From assembly GCA_017308135.1 (NCBI GenBank), contig JAFKFM010000009.1, positions 124,001 through 188,000 on the forward strand: 64,000 nt of DNA. Direction: 5' to 3'. The DNA comes from Alphaproteobacteria bacterium (GTDB lineage Bacteria > Pseudomonadota > Alphaproteobacteria > CACIAM-22H2). Under the pieces are notes generated by a model. It was not told the DNA's origin. It did not search any database and saw nothing but the letters and a program-made list of their open reading frames with translations. A program made the position numbers and the translations under genes. Position 1 is the first letter of the stretch. Each line of letters starts with the position of its first letter. Shown piece by piece: positions 55,428-64,000 of this stretch.

Positions 55428-56527
55428 GCGGCGCACTCCGCCGCCAGCATCGCGCGCACCGCGCCGATATCGGCGTCGCGCGCGATGAAGGATTTGCCGA
55501 TGCCGCGCGCCAGGATGAAGGTGATCTTGCCGCCGCTGGCCTTCTTGTCGTGGCCCATATGGGCGATCAACGCGTCGGCATTCCAGCGGTGTTGGCGCGG
55601 CAGATCGGCCGCCATGTCGCAGGCCCGGATATGGGCGCGCACGCGCTTGGCATCGTCGGCCGGGCACAGCCCCGCGCGCACCGAGAAGTCGAAGGCTTGG
55701 CGCATGCCGATCGCCACCGCTTCCCCATGCAGCAATTCGGGGCCATAGCCGAGCTCGGCTTCGAGCGCGTGGCCGAAAGTGTGGCCGAGATTGAGCAGTG
55801 CACGCACGCCGGTTTCGCGCTCGTCCTCGGTCACGATGCGCGCCTTGGCTTCGCACGACACGCGCACGGCATAGGCTTGCGCGGCGCGGTCGCCCGCCAA
55901 CAATTTGGCGCCGTTGGCTTCGCACCACTCGAAGAATTCGGGCATATCGATCAGCCCGTATTTGAACACTTCGGCATACCCTGCGCGCAGTTCGCGCGGC
56001 CCCAGCGTGTCGAGCACGTCGAGATCGCACAGCACCAGACGCGGCTGGTGGAAGGCACCGATCAGGTTTTTGCCTTGGCGAGTGTTGACGCCGGTTTTGC
56101 CGCCGACGGAGCTGTCGACTTGCGCCAGCAGCGTCGTCGGGATCTGCACGAAATCGAGCCCGCGCAGCAGCAGCGATGCGGCCACCCCGGTCATGTCGCC
56201 GACCACCCCACCACCGAGGGCGACGAGCAGATCGGCGCGTTCCGGGCGCTGATCGAGGATCGCGTCGAGCAAGCGGCCGAGATTGTCCCAGGATTTCGCC
56301 GCGTCGCCCGCTTGCTGGACGAAGACATGCGAGTGGATGCCGGCGGCGGCGAGGCCCTTTTCCAAGCGCGGCAGATGCGTGGCGACGACGTTGGCATCGG
56401 CGACGACGAAAACGCGCTTCACCTTGCGCACGCCCAGGATGAGCTCGCCCGCGCGTTCGAGCAGCTTTTCGCCGATATGGATGTCGTAGGCGCGGGCATC
56501 GAGCGCCACGCGGACGGTTTGGGTCAT
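55424..56527 (-). CDS. aroB: 3-dehydroquinate synthase
   Basis: The 367-aa enzyme converts DAHP to 3-dehydroquinate, the second step of the shikimate pathway. Visible features: [47 protein letters not shown] (NAD and phosphate binding), [10 protein letters not shown], the zinc ligands Glu in [11 protein letters not shown] and His in [12 protein letters not shown], and [11 protein letters not shown]. Ends overlap: ATG overlaps the aroK stop and the stop overlaps the corC-like start, forming an aroK-aroB-corC operon. Confidence 0.96.
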   Translation of the reverse strand: MTQTVRVALDARAYDIHIGEKLLERAGELILGVRKVKRVFVVADANVVATHLPRLEKGLAAAGIHSHVFVQQAGDAAKSWDNLGRLLDAILDQRPERADLLVALGGGVVGDMTGVAASLLLRGLDFVQIPTTLLAQVDSSVGGKTGVNTRQGKNLIGAFHQPRLVLCDLDVLDTLGPRELRAGYAEVFKYGLIDMPEFFEWCEANGAKLLAGDRAAQAYAVRVSCEAKARIVTEDERETGVRALLNLGHTFGHALEAELGYGPELLHGEAVAIGMRQAFDFSVRAGLCPADDAKRVRAHIRACDMAADLPRQHRWNADALIAHMGHDKKASGGKITFILARGIGKSFIARDADIGAVRAMLAAECAA

Positions 56528-57135
56528 TGCGTTCGTGGTCCGGCGAGATATTTGGCGAGCGCGTCGATCACGCGCTGGGTGGTGATTTCGGGCGGCGCGT
56601 CGGCCGAATCGACCGCGAGATCGGCTTCGGCGTAGACCGGATAACGCACGGCCATCAGCTTCGCCAAAATCTCGCGCGGATCGCCCGCGTTCAGCAGCGG
56701 CCGGTTGTTGCGCCGCGCGGTGCGGCGGACCAGCGTGTCGAGTTCGGCGCGCAGCCAGATCGACAGGCCCGATTGCTTGATCTTGGCGCGCGTCGTGTCG
56801 TCCATGAAGGCGCCGCCGCCGGTCGCCAGCACGCAAGGCGGGCCGTCGAGCAGGCGGGTGATGACCCGGCGCTCGCCGTCGCGGAAGGCGGGTTCGCCGA
56901 AGCGCGCGAAGATCTCGGGGATCGTGCAGCCGGCGGCTTCCTCGATCTCCTTGTCCGCGTCGACGAAGGGCAAGGACAGCGCCTGCGCCAGCCGCTTGCC
57001 GATGGCCGATTTCCCGGCCCCCATCAGCCCGACCATGACCAAGGTCCGGTCGAGCCGGGCGCGGATATCTTGGCTAACGCTCATGGTTTGCGTCGCCGCC
57101 GGGTCCGGCGGCGCGCCGATCGGTTCGCCGTCCAT
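56524..57135 (-). CDS. aroK: Shikimate kinase
   Basis: The 203-aa product has the P-loop [32 protein letters not shown] (shikimate binding DxD), RDGERRVI and the GGGA of LATGGGAFM. It phosphorylates shikimate on O-3 with ATP. The start may be ATG 57135 or ATG 57084 ([14 protein letters not shown]), which leaves a more usual length of 186; both keep the domain. First gene of the leftward aro operon. Confidence 0.94.
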   Translation of the reverse strand: MDGEPIGAPPDPAATQTMSVSQDIRARLDRTLVMVGLMGAGKSAIGKRLAQALSLPFVDADKEIEEAAGCTIPEIFARFGEPAFRDGERRVITRLLDGPPCVLATGGGAFMDDTTRAKIKQSGLSIWLRAELDTLVRRTARRNNRPLLNAGDPREILAKLMAVRYPVYAEADLAVDSADAPPEITTQRVIDALAKYLAGPRTQ

Positions 57136-57332
57136 CCCGGTTAACGTTCAGCACCAGGGACATACGCGAATTTCGCGGTCCCGGCGTCGCCTTTCCTCTT
57201 GCGCATGCGCAACATAGTGGCAGTGTAGCAAACGGCTTCACGGCCTGCATCTTCACGAGTCGTCACGATTTTTCCATAATCGTGGCAAATACTTAGACTT
57301 CCTTCACCAAGACTTACGGAACGAAACGCCCA
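57136..57332. promoter_or_regulatory. Divergent promoter region between aroK and the 57333 gene
   Basis: The 197 bases hold an AT-rich core at about 57265-57310. A 7-bp inverted repeat CACGATT (57264-57270)/AATCGTG (57278-57284) with a 7-base spacer could be an operator or hairpin. No well-spaced promoter boxes were found with confidence. Confidence 0.35.
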
Positions 57333-57473
57333 ATGCGTCGCACGCTCCTTGTGCTTCTGGCCATTCTTGTCCTGGGAACGGCCGGTGTGGTCGGCTTCCT
57401 GGCCACCTGGGACATCCCCGCCCCCTCGGCGCGGGTCGAGAAAGTCATTCCCAATGATCGCCTGCCGCGCTGA
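57333..57473 (+). CDS. Small one-pass membrane protein
   Basis: The 46-aa product from ATG 57333 has one membrane helix (TLLVLLAILVLGTAGVVGFLATW) and a short polar tail ending EKVIPNDRLPR. It overlaps the next gene by 20 bases in another frame. Small proteins ending in 'VEKVIPNDRF/LPR' upstream of an exported protein near xerD are familiar from alphaproteobacterial genomes. Function is unknown. Confidence 0.7.
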   Translation: MRRTLLVLLAILVLGTAGVVGFLATWDIPAPSARVEKVIPNDRLPR

Positions 57474-59223
57474 TCGCCTGGCCCTCGGCCTGGTTCTGGG
57501 CTTGGCGGCGGTTTCGCCCGCCGCCGCCCAATTGCTGATGCCCCCGCAGCGGACGACGCCGGAGGTTCAATCGACACCGTCGGCGCCATTGACGCCCGCC
57601 CCCACGCCGCCCTCGGCACCGGCGGGGTTCGAGGTCGAAAGCATCCGCCCGATGGATCTGGAAGCCGTCGGCTTGATCGACGGCGCGCAAGGCGGTTTGT
57701 CCGCAACCGCGTGGAACGGCACGGCGCGGCCGATCGCCGAACGCTTGATCGGCGAGTTACCCGCCCCGGTCGCCTCCACGCCCGCGCGCGACATGGCGAT
57801 CCGTTTGCTGATTTCCACGACGACCACGCCGTCGGGCGAGGGCAAGACCGGTCTGGTCGCGTTGCGCACGCGCAAGCTCCTCGATCTCGGCGCCTTCGAC
57901 GCGGCCGAGAAAATGGCGCAGCGCATTCCCCAGCGCGAGATCGACGGCGACGTGCTGGCGGCACGCCTCGACAACGCCTGGCTTTCGGGCGACGACAAGG
58001 CCGCCTGCGGTTTGACGCGCGATCTGCTCGACAAATCCAAGGCGCCCGACGTGCGGCGCGGGCTTTTGTTCTGCCAGGCGCTGGAAGGCGATCGTCAACG
58101 CGCCGAATTGGGCCTGACGCTGCTGCGCGACCAAGGCGTGCCCGAAGACGCGACCTTCATCACGCTGCTCTTCGCCCAAGGCGGCGACGGACGCGGCGTG
58201 AAGATCGACAACGCGGCGAAGCTCACGCCGCTCGGCTTCGCGATGATGCGCGCGGCCAAAGTCGCGCCGCCCGCCGAATTGGCGCGCAGCGACGATCCCG
58301 GCTTGTTGCGGGCGCTGGCCGCTTACGATGCCGCCACGCCCGAAATCCGGTTGGCCGCCGCCGAGCGCGCGGAAACCTATGGCGCGTTGCCGTCTTCCGA
58401 ACTCGCCAAGGCCTACGCGGCCGTCGAACTCACGCCCGCGCAAACCGCCGATCCCGCCGCCTTCGCGCGGACCGATGGCGGCCCGCGCGGGCGCGCCGCC
58501 CTTTACCAAGCGGCGAAAGCGGCAAGCGGCCAAGCGCGCCTTGCAGCACTGCAAAACCTGTGGCGCTATGGGCGCGAGCGCGGCGGCTACGCCACGCTGG
58601 TGCGCGCCAGCGTCGATCTTTTGGCCGAAGTGCCGGCCTCGCCCGACCTCGCCGCTTATGCGGGCGACGCGGTGCGCGCTTTCCTGCTGGCGGGGTTCCC
58701 CGACGATGCGCGCGAATGGCTGCGCTTCGCGCGCGTGGCGCGTCTCGGCGCCGAGGCCGGTGCGGCGCAGGATCGCTACGCCGCGTTGTGGGCGCTGGTG
58801 ACGATCGCGGGCCAGCCTTGGGAAGATACCAATGACGGCCGCGCGTTTCTGGCGTGGCGCGATGCGACCGTGAAACTCGACGCGCAAGCCGCCCCCGCGC
58901 GCGTCGCCTTGGCGACGACATTGCTTGCCGGATTGGGCCAGTTGCCGCCGGGGGCCGCCTTCGCCGCTTTCCCGGAAAAAACGCCGCCGCTGTCGCAGAG
59001 CAATCTGCCCAACGCGGCGGTGTGGACGGCGTTGCATCAGGCGGCCGTCCAAGGCCGCACGGCGGAAACGATCGCGCTGGCCGCGCAAGTGTTGGGCATG
59101 GAAGGACCGGCGGGTGCCGCCCCGCAAACGCTGCTCGCGTTGCTCGACGCGCTGCGCGCCGTGGGCCAGGAACCGGCCGCGCGCGCCTTGGCCGTCGAAG
59201 CGGCGATCGCCTCGGGGCTCTGA
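57454..59223 (+). CDS. Conserved exported alphaproteobacterial protein
   Basis: ATG 57454 begins a signal peptide (MIACRADRLALGLVLGLAAVSPAAAQ). The mature part of about 560 residues starts with a Pro/Thr linker and contains many helical repeat pairs (LLDLGAFDAAEKMAQRIP, FCQALEGDRQRAELGLTLL, AALYQAAKAASGQARLAALQNLW) like an alpha-solenoid. No enzyme motif is seen. Position between an aroKB operon and xerD is typical. A periplasmic scaffolding role is inferred. Confidence 0.75.
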   Translation: MIACRADRLALGLVLGLAAVSPAAAQLLMPPQRTTPEVQSTPSAPLTPAPTPPSAPAGFEVESIRPMDLEAVGLIDGAQGGLSATAWNGTARPIAERLIGELPAPVASTPARDMAIRLLISTTTTPSGEGKTGLVALRTRKLLDLGAFDAAEKMAQRIPQREIDGDVLAARLDNAWLSGDDKAACGLTRDLLDKSKAPDVRRGLLFCQALEGDRQRAELGLTLLRDQGVPEDATFITLLFAQGGDGRGVKIDNAAKLTPLGFAMMRAAKVAPPAELARSDDPGLLRALAAYDAATPEIRLAAAERAETYGALPSSELAKAYAAVELTPAQTADPAAFARTDGGPRGRAALYQAAKAASGQARLAALQNLWRYGRERGGYATLVRASVDLLAEVPASPDLAAYAGDAVRAFLLAGFPDDAREWLRFARVARLGAEAGAAQDRYAALWALVTIAGQPWEDTNDGRAFLAWRDATVKLDAQAAPARVALATTLLAGLGQLPPGAAFAAFPEKTPPLSQSNLPNAAVWTALHQAAVQGRTAETIALAAQVLGMEGPAGAAPQTLLALLDALRAVGQEPAARALAVEAAIASGL

Positions 59224-59227
59224 CGCC

Positions 59228-60151
59228 ATGGGCCGCCCCAAAACGGCCCCCGACGCGGTCTCGATCCACGGCGACGCGTTCCTCGAAATGCTGGTCGCGG
59301 AGCGCAACGCGTCGGAACACACGCAGCGCGCCTATCGCGGCGACGTGGCGCATTACGAGGAATTTCTGGCGCGCAAAAACGCCGACGCGATTTCGGCGAC
59401 CCCCGATCACGCCAAGACCTATATGGCCGATCTGGCGCGGCGCGGCTTGAGCCCGCGTTCGACCGCAAGGCGCCTATCGGCCTTGCGCCAATTCCATCGC
59501 TTTCTGGTCAGCGAACGGCGTTCGCAAACCGACCCTTTCGCCAGCGTCGATGCGCCCAAGATCGGCCGCCCGCTGCCCAAGATTTTGTCGGAAGACGAAA
59601 CGCGGGCGCTGATCGACGAGGCCCGGAAAAAAGACGATCCCCGCCTCGTCTGCGCACTCGAAATCCTTTACGGCTCGGGCTTGCGGATTTCCGAACTCGC
59701 GGGCTTGAAGCTGTCGGCGCTGTCGCGCGACGGGCGATTCCTGATCGTGCGCGGCAAGGGCGATAAGGAAAGACTTGTTCCGTTGTCGGGGCCCGCGCGC
59801 GACGCGATCGCCGCTTGGCGCTTGGTCCGCGACGACAAGAAATTCAAGAACTCGCCCTATCTGTTCCCCAGCCGCGCCGAGGCCGGGCATATGACCGAGG
59901 CGCGCTTCTATCAGGCGCTTAAGGAATTGGCACCGGCGGCGGGAATCGAGCCCGCGCGCCTGTCGCCGCACGTGCTGCGCCACGCTTTCGCCAGCCATTT
60001 GGTCGATCGCGGGGCGGATTTACGCGCGGTCCAGGCGATGCTGGGCCATGCCGATATCGCCACGACCCAGATTTACACGCATGTCGGCGGCGAAAGGTTG
60101 AAACGGCTGGTCCATTCGCATCATCCTTTGGCCCGCCGCAAGGCGCCTTGA
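59228..60151 (+). CDS. xerD: Tyrosine recombinase XerD
   Basis: The 307-aa protein carries the N-terminal SAM-like domain (AFLEMLVAERNASEHTQRAYRGDVAHYEEFL) and the catalytic domain with Arg (LYGSGLRISELAGL), Lys (GKGDKERLVPL), HVLRHAFASHLVDRGADLR, GHADIATTQIYTHV with Tyr nucleophile. With XerC it resolves chromosome dimers at dif with FtsK. Four bases downstream of the exported protein. Not a mobile integrase: it lies in core genome and has no xis or att features. Confidence 0.9.
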   Translation: MGRPKTAPDAVSIHGDAFLEMLVAERNASEHTQRAYRGDVAHYEEFLARKNADAISATPDHAKTYMADLARRGLSPRSTARRLSALRQFHRFLVSERRSQTDPFASVDAPKIGRPLPKILSEDETRALIDEARKKDDPRLVCALEILYGSGLRISELAGLKLSALSRDGRFLIVRGKGDKERLVPLSGPARDAIAAWRLVRDDKKFKNSPYLFPSRAEAGHMTEARFYQALKELAPAAGIEPARLSPHVLRHAFASHLVDRGADLRAVQAMLGHADIATTQIYTHVGGERLKRLVHSHHPLARRKAP

Positions 60152-60222
60152 TCGCCCCTTTGCGGCCCGGTACACCGTTGATAGCCTGCTAACGAGCTTC
60201 CGTCGGAAATAAGGAACGAGCC

Positions 60223-62205
60223 ATGGCCGCGAAGAAGAAACCCGCCAAGAAAGCCCCCGCCAAGCCCGCGAAGAAAGCGGCGCCGGCGAAGAAGGCCGCC
60301 CCGGCCAAGAAGCCCGTTCCGAAAAAGGCGCCCGCCAAGAAGCCGGCCCCCGCCAAAAAAGCCCCGCCGGCCAAGAAAACCCCGGCGCCGGTGAAAAAAG
60401 CCGCCGCCCCGGCCAAGAAACCCGCCCCGGCACCGGTCAAAGCCGCCGCCAAGCCGGCGCCGGTCGCGAAGCCCGTCGCGAAACCGGCCCCCGCGCCGGT
60501 CGCCAAGCCCGCCCCGGTCAAGGCCGCCGCCCCCGCGCCCAAGGCGCCCCCGCCGCCGCCGCCCGCGCCGACCACGGTGAAGGGCCCCGGCGGCACGATC
60601 CTGCCCGCTGGCGTGAAGCTCGAGGCGAGCGTGAAGCCCGACCATCTGCAAATCCTCACGCCCGAAGCGATCGCCTTCGTGGTGGAGATGGAGCGCAAAT
60701 TCGGCCAGCGTCGCTTGGATCTGCTGAAGGCGCGCGCCGACCGCCAAGCGCGTCTCGACGCGGGCGAGAAGCCCGACTTCCTGCCGCAGACGCGCTCGAT
60801 CCGCGAAGGCGATTGGACCGTGGCGCCGCTGCCCAAGGATATTCTCGATCGCCGCGTCGAAATCACCGGGCCCGTCGACCGCAAGATGGTGATCAACGCG
60901 CTGAACTGCGGCGCCAACGTGTTCATGGCCGATTTCGAGGACGCCTCGACGCCGACCTGGAACAATCTGATCGAAGGTCACGTGAACCTTCGCGACGCCA
61001 ATCTCGGCACGATCGAGTTCGACGATCCGAAATCGGGCAAGCACTACAAGCTGAATCCGAAACACGCCGTGCTGTTCGTCCGCCCGCGCGGCTGGGCGCT
61101 GCCCGAGAAGCACGTGATCGTCGACGGCCGCCCGATGTCGGGCTCGATCTTCGATTTCGGCCTCTACTTCTTCCATAACGTAAAGACCCTGCAGAAGAAG
61201 GGCTCGGGCCCGTATTTCTATCTGCCGAAGATGGAAAGCCATCTCGAAGCGCGGCTGTGGAACGACATCTTCGTCCACGCGCAGGACAAGCTCGGCATCA
61301 AGCGCGGCTCGATCAAAGCGACCGTGCTGATCGAAACGCTGCTGGCGAGCTTCGAGATGGACGAGATCCTGTACGAGTTGCGCGAGCACTCGGCCGGTCT
61401 CAATTGCGGCCGCTGGGACTACATCTTCTCCTACATCAAGAAGCTCGCCGAAGATCCGCAGAAGATGCTGCCCGATCGCGGGCAAGTCACGATGACCTCG
61501 CATTTCATGCGCTCGTATTCGCAGCTCGTCATCAAGACCTGCCACAAGCGCAACGTCCACGCGATGGGCGGCATGGCCGCACAGATCCCCATCAAGGACG
61601 ATCCCGTCGCCAATGATGCCGCGATGGCCAAGGTGCGCGCCGACAAGGAACGCGAAGCCAATGACGGCCATGACGGCACGTGGGTGGCGCATCCGGGTCT
61701 CGTCCCCATCGCCAAGGCGGTGTTCGACGAGAAGATGAAGGACGCCAACCAGATCGCGCGCAAGCGCCAGGACGTGCACGTCACGGCGGCCGATCTGCTG
61801 CAACCCGCCGCCGGCACGATGACCGAAGGCGGCCTGCGCCAGAACATCGCCGTGGGTATCGGCTATCTGGAAGCGTGGCTGCGCGGGATCGGCTGCGTGC
61901 CGCTCTACAATCTGATGGAGGACGCGGCGACCGCCGAAATCTCGCGCGCCCAGGTGTGGCAGCAAGTCCATCACGGCGCCACGCTCGACGACGGGCGCGA
62001 GGTCGACAAGCCGCTCGTGCGCAAGATCGTCGACGAGGAACTCGAGAAGATCAAGAAGGCCCAGGGTGCCGATCGCTACGCCAAGGGCCGCTACAAGGAA
62101 GCGTCGAAGATGTTCCTGGAGATGATCGACGCCGAGAAGTTCCCCGACTTCCTGACGCTGCCCGCCTATGACTGGGTCGTCGCGAACGAGGCGAAGATCG
62201 GCTGA
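60223..62205 (+). CDS. aceB: Malate synthase with Lys/Ala/Pro-rich N-terminal tail
   Basis: The 660-aa product starts with about 118 residues of Ala-Lys-Pro repeats (PAKKAPAKPAKKAAPAKK-like), then the malate synthase A core: GVKLEASVKPDHLQILTPEAIAFVVEMERKFGQRR, VFMADFEDASTPTWNNLIEGHVNLRDA (substrate loop), GSGPYFYLPKMESHLEARLWND, ATVLIETLLASFEMDEILYELREHSAGLNCGRWDYIFSY, and DGTWVAHPGLVPIA. It joins glyoxylate and acetyl-CoA to malate in the glyoxylate cycle. The histone-like tail is not part of usual malate synthases. Start ATG 60223 follows AAGGAACG. Confidence 0.9.
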   Translation: MAAKKKPAKKAPAKPAKKAAPAKKAAPAKKPVPKKAPAKKPAPAKKAPPAKKTPAPVKKAAAPAKKPAPAPVKAAAKPAPVAKPVAKPAPAPVAKPAPVKAAAPAPKAPPPPPPAPTTVKGPGGTILPAGVKLEASVKPDHLQILTPEAIAFVVEMERKFGQRRLDLLKARADRQARLDAGEKPDFLPQTRSIREGDWTVAPLPKDILDRRVEITGPVDRKMVINALNCGANVFMADFEDASTPTWNNLIEGHVNLRDANLGTIEFDDPKSGKHYKLNPKHAVLFVRPRGWALPEKHVIVDGRPMSGSIFDFGLYFFHNVKTLQKKGSGPYFYLPKMESHLEARLWNDIFVHAQDKLGIKRGSIKATVLIETLLASFEMDEILYELREHSAGLNCGRWDYIFSYIKKLAEDPQKMLPDRGQVTMTSHFMRSYSQLVIKTCHKRNVHAMGGMAAQIPIKDDPVANDAAMAKVRADKEREANDGHDGTWVAHPGLVPIAKAVFDEKMKDANQIARKRQDVHVTAADLLQPAAGTMTEGGLRQNIAVGIGYLEAWLRGIGCVPLYNLMEDAATAEISRAQVWQQVHHGATLDDGREVDKPLVRKIVDEELEKIKKAQGADRYAKGRYKEASKMFLEMIDAEKFPDFLTLPAYDWVVANEAKIG

Positions 62206-62218
62206 GGCGATACATGAC

Positions 62219-62255
62219 GAAGGGCGGATGGCGTGGCCATCCGCCCTTTTTCTTT
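62219..62255 (+). terminator. Terminator after aceB
   Basis: AAGGGCGGATGGC and its complement GCCATCCGCCCTT form a 13-bp stem with a tiny loop (62220-62250), followed by TTTTTCTTT. A very strong rho-independent terminator. Confidence 0.93.
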
Positions 62256-62272
62256 GGCGCCGTCATTATGCT

Positions 62273-62287
62273 TTACGTCATACGTAA
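62273..62287 (+). promoter_or_regulatory. Palindromic operator of the higBA pair
   Basis: TTACGT-CAT-ACGTAA is a perfect 6-bp inverted repeat with a 3-base spacer, in an AT-rich stretch 19 bases upstream of the higB start. HigA-type antitoxins autoregulate their operon from such sites. Seen directly; binding inferred. Confidence 0.6.
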
Positions 62288-62305
62288 TATTTGATAGCTT
62301 GAATC

Positions 62306-62590
62306 ATGATCGTAAGCTTCCGCGACAAACGAACGGCGGCGTTCGCGCGGGGCGAAACGGTCAAGGCGTTTTCCGGCTTCGCGCGCCAAGCGGAAATGCG
62401 GCTCGATCGGCTGGATGCGGCCCGCGACCTGCGCGATTTGATGGCGTTCCCCGGTAATCGGCTGGAAGCTTTGCGCAGCGATCGGAAAGGGCTTTACAGC
62501 ATCCGCATCAACGACCAATGGCGCATCTGCTTTGCATGGCCGGAGCTATCACCCGGTCCCGTCGACGTCGAAATCGTGGATTATCATTGA
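62306..62590 (+). CDS. higB: HigB-type toxin (RelE superfamily)
   Basis: The 94-aa product follows the plasmid-killer/HigB pattern: IVSFRDKRTAAFARGETVKAFSG, MRLDRLDAARDLRDLMAFPGNRLEALRSDRKGLYSIRINDQWRICFAW, VEIVDYH. These toxins cut mRNA on the ribosome. The start ATG 62306 directly follows the operator region. The next gene encodes its antitoxin, so the toxin-first order of higBA is present. Confidence 0.92.
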   Translation: MIVSFRDKRTAAFARGETVKAFSGFARQAEMRLDRLDAARDLRDLMAFPGNRLEALRSDRKGLYSIRINDQWRICFAWPELSPGPVDVEIVDYH

Positions 62591-62600
62591 GGACTTGGTC

Positions 62601-62882
62601 ATGCGCACCCCCATCCATCCCGGCGAACATTTGGCCGAAGCGCTGAACGATCTGGGCCTTTCGGCGGCGGCGTTCGCACGCCAGATTGCGGTCCCCGTCA
62701 ACCGCGTCACCGGTATTCTGAACGGCAAGCGCGCGATCACCGCCGACACGGCGCTGCGCCTGGGCCATTGGTTCGGTTCCAGCGCCGATTACTGGCTCAA
62801 TTTGCAAAAGATCTACGAGCTGCGCCTTGCCGAGCGCGCCAACGGCGCGCGAATCGCCAAGCTACCCCGCCGCGCGGCATAA
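62601..62882 (+). CDS. higA: HigA-type antitoxin
   Basis: ATG 62601 is 10 bases after the toxin. The 93-aa product has IHPGEHLAEALNDLGLSAAAFARQIAVPVNRVTGILNGKRAITADTALRLGHWFGSSADYWLNLQKIYELRLAE, a complete HTH_3 domain of the HigA family with the 'HPGEHL' start. It would neutralise HigB and repress the operon. Confidence 0.93.
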   Translation: MRTPIHPGEHLAEALNDLGLSAAAFARQIAVPVNRVTGILNGKRAITADTALRLGHWFGSSADYWLNLQKIYELRLAERANGARIAKLPRRAA

Positions 62883-62898
62883 CGACGGAGACCGTTCG

Positions 62899-63843
62899 AT
62901 GCCCGATAGCGTTCCCGCCCGTTTGAACCGCACGGCGTTGGCGGTCCCCGCCAGCCGGCCCGAGTTGTTCGCCAAGGCGGCACGCTCCGCCGCCGATCAC
63001 GTCTTCCTCGATCTGGAGGACGCGGTGGCGCCGTCGGACAAGGCCAAGGCGCGCAAGAACGCGATCGACGGCCTCAACGACATCGATTGGCGCGGCGTGG
63101 GCAAAACCATTTCGGTGCGCGTCAACGGCGGCGATACGGAATGGATGTATCGCGACGTGATCGACGTCGTGGAAAAAGCAGGCGCGCGGCTCGATCTTCT
63201 GATGGTGCCCAAGGTCAACCGGCCGGAAGACGTGATCGCGCTGGATATGTGGCTCGGCCAAATCGAGCGCGCCAAGGGCATCGTCACGCCGATCGGCTTG
63301 GAATTGCTGATCGAGACCGCGCAAGGCCTCGCGCAGGTCGAAGCCATCGCCGCTTCCTGTCCGCGCGTCGAAGCGCTGATCCTGGGCTCGGGCGATCTCG
63401 CCGCGTCGATGGGCATGCGCACGACCAATATCGGCGGCCTGTCGCCCGCCTACACGATCGACGGAAGGATGAGCGATATCTGGCACTACGCGCTCGCGCG
63501 CCTCGTCGTCGCCGCGCGGGCCGCCGGCAAGCGGCCGATCGACGGGCCCTATGCCGATTTCAACGACCCGATGGGCTTGAAGGAATCGGCCGCACGCGCC
63601 GCGGCGCTGGGCTGCGAAGGCAAGATGGTCATCCATCCCTCGCAGATTCTGGCCGTCAACGAGGCCTTCACGCCCGATCCGATGGAGATCGAGCGCGCCA
63701 AGGGCATTCTGCTGGCGCTGGAAGAAGCGGCGACGCGCGGCCAGGGGGCCGCGACCTACGAGGGCCGCTTGGTCGATATCGCGTCGATCCGCCAGGCGCG
63801 CGCGCTCGTCGCCAAGGCCGACCGCCTGCGGCAATGGGCGTAA
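62899..63843 (+). CDS. HpcH/HpaI (CitE-like) aldolase, probable malyl-CoA lyase group
   Basis: The 314-aa product shows the CitE pattern: LAVPASRPELFAKAARSAADHVFLDLEDAVAPSDKAKAR, SVRVNGGDTEWMYRDV, LLMVPKVNRPEDV, GLELLIETAQGLAQVEAIA, ALILGSGDLAASMG and GCEGKMVIHPSQILAVNEAF. The Glu and Asp that bind Mg are present. Such enzymes cleave malyl-CoA, citramalyl-CoA or similar. Close to malate synthase, a role in glyoxylate or ethylmalonyl-CoA linked metabolism is plausible but unproven. Confidence 0.85.
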   Translation: MPDSVPARLNRTALAVPASRPELFAKAARSAADHVFLDLEDAVAPSDKAKARKNAIDGLNDIDWRGVGKTISVRVNGGDTEWMYRDVIDVVEKAGARLDLLMVPKVNRPEDVIALDMWLGQIERAKGIVTPIGLELLIETAQGLAQVEAIAASCPRVEALILGSGDLAASMGMRTTNIGGLSPAYTIDGRMSDIWHYALARLVVAARAAGKRPIDGPYADFNDPMGLKESAARAAALGCEGKMVIHPSQILAVNEAFTPDPMEIERAKGILLALEEAATRGQGAATYEGRLVDIASIRQARALVAKADRLRQWA

Positions 63844-63911
63844 ATACTTTGATTTAACGTCGAAATCCGAAGGCGTGACATCCCGCCCGAGCATGCTATA
63901 GACCCAGGGCC

Positions 63912-64000
63912 ATGACGCATTACCTCGAATTCGAGAAGCCGATCGCCGAGCTCGAAGGCAAGATCGAAGAGCTCAAGCGCCTGACCGGCGACGCCAATCT
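63912..64000 (+). CDS. accA: Acetyl-CoA carboxylase carboxyltransferase alpha subunit, 5' part
   Basis: ATG 63912 starts MTHYLEFEKPIAELEGKIEE, the usual N-terminus of AccA, and the reading frame runs out of the window. AccA with AccD transfers carboxyl from biotin to acetyl-CoA in fatty acid synthesis. Only 29 codons are seen, but the start is characteristic. Confidence 0.85.
   Translation, partial: MTHYLEFEKPIAELEGKIEELKRLTGDAN

Noticed and set aside
59228..60151. A third mobile integrase
   Set aside because: Its sequence fits XerD, lies among core genes, and no att repeat, tRNA or xis is near.
62306..62882. Toxin-antitoxin pair as part of the prophage
   Set aside because: It lies 17 kb outside attR between core metabolic genes, with its own operator and after the aceB terminator, so it is a chromosomal pair.

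Overview
The window is GC-rich alphaproteobacterial chromosome, most likely Rhodospirillales. The evidence is the core-gene types and order (a STAS-fused mlaE with mlaF, mlaD and an auxiliary lipoprotein; bolA; a CorC-like gene, aroB and aroK; xerD; aceB; a CitE-like lyase; accA) and strong G/C bias at third codon positions. Taxonomy is inferred from this, not from any search.

Region A, 1-6700: part of an older integrated element. It holds the C-terminal part of a MobA/MobL-like relaxase cut by the window edge, an excisionase-like gene overlapping a tyrosine integrase, and a visibly more AT-rich two-gene block. That block encodes an OLD-type ATPase with a TOPRIM domain and a compact UvrD-like helicase, which is the layout of Gabija (GajAB) anti-phage systems.

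Region B, 6701-45002: a complete-looking prophage of about 38 kb in tRNA-Val(GAC). A 52-bp direct repeat (6701-6752 and 44951-45002) marks its ends and the right copy completes the tRNA. The leftward early operon (16121 to 6784) carries a DUF6745-like repeat protein, small phage genes, Bet recombinase, a HerA-like ATPase, a Lar/DUF551 protein, xis and int. A lambda-like control region follows: a CI/S24 repressor, a Cro/YdaS-like gene, and five copies of a 13-bp AAAGCA-N-TGCTTT operator placed in pairs or triplets over two promoters. The rightward early genes are HTH proteins, an MT-A70 methyltransferase, a RuvC-like resolvase, DnaB, and a C5-cytosine methyltransferase with a second plausible gene nested in another frame. 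The late genes follow the P22 plan: terminase, portal, scaffold, coat, head fibre, head-tail connector proteins, ejection proteins, tail fibres, holin, M15 endolysin and a 3-TM protein. No tape-measure or sheath gene is seen, so the virion is probably a short-tailed podovirus.

Region C, 45003-64000: host core genome. It includes N-formylglutamate amidohydrolase, GNAT and TPR genes, a histidine phosphatase preceded by a hairpin-rich intergenic region that may encode a small RNA, an Mla-type lipid transport operon, CBS/CorC genes, aroKB, xerD, a malate synthase with an unusual Lys/Ala/Pro-rich N-terminal tail, a higBA toxin-antitoxin pair, a CitE-like lyase and the start of accA.

The most notable items are the 35-copy 12-bp repeat in the DUF6745-like gene, the nested ORF inside the cytosine methyltransferase, the compact Gabija-like pair beside a tRNA integration hotspot, the reconstructed operator/promoter circuit and the structured RNA candidate near 48.4 kb.
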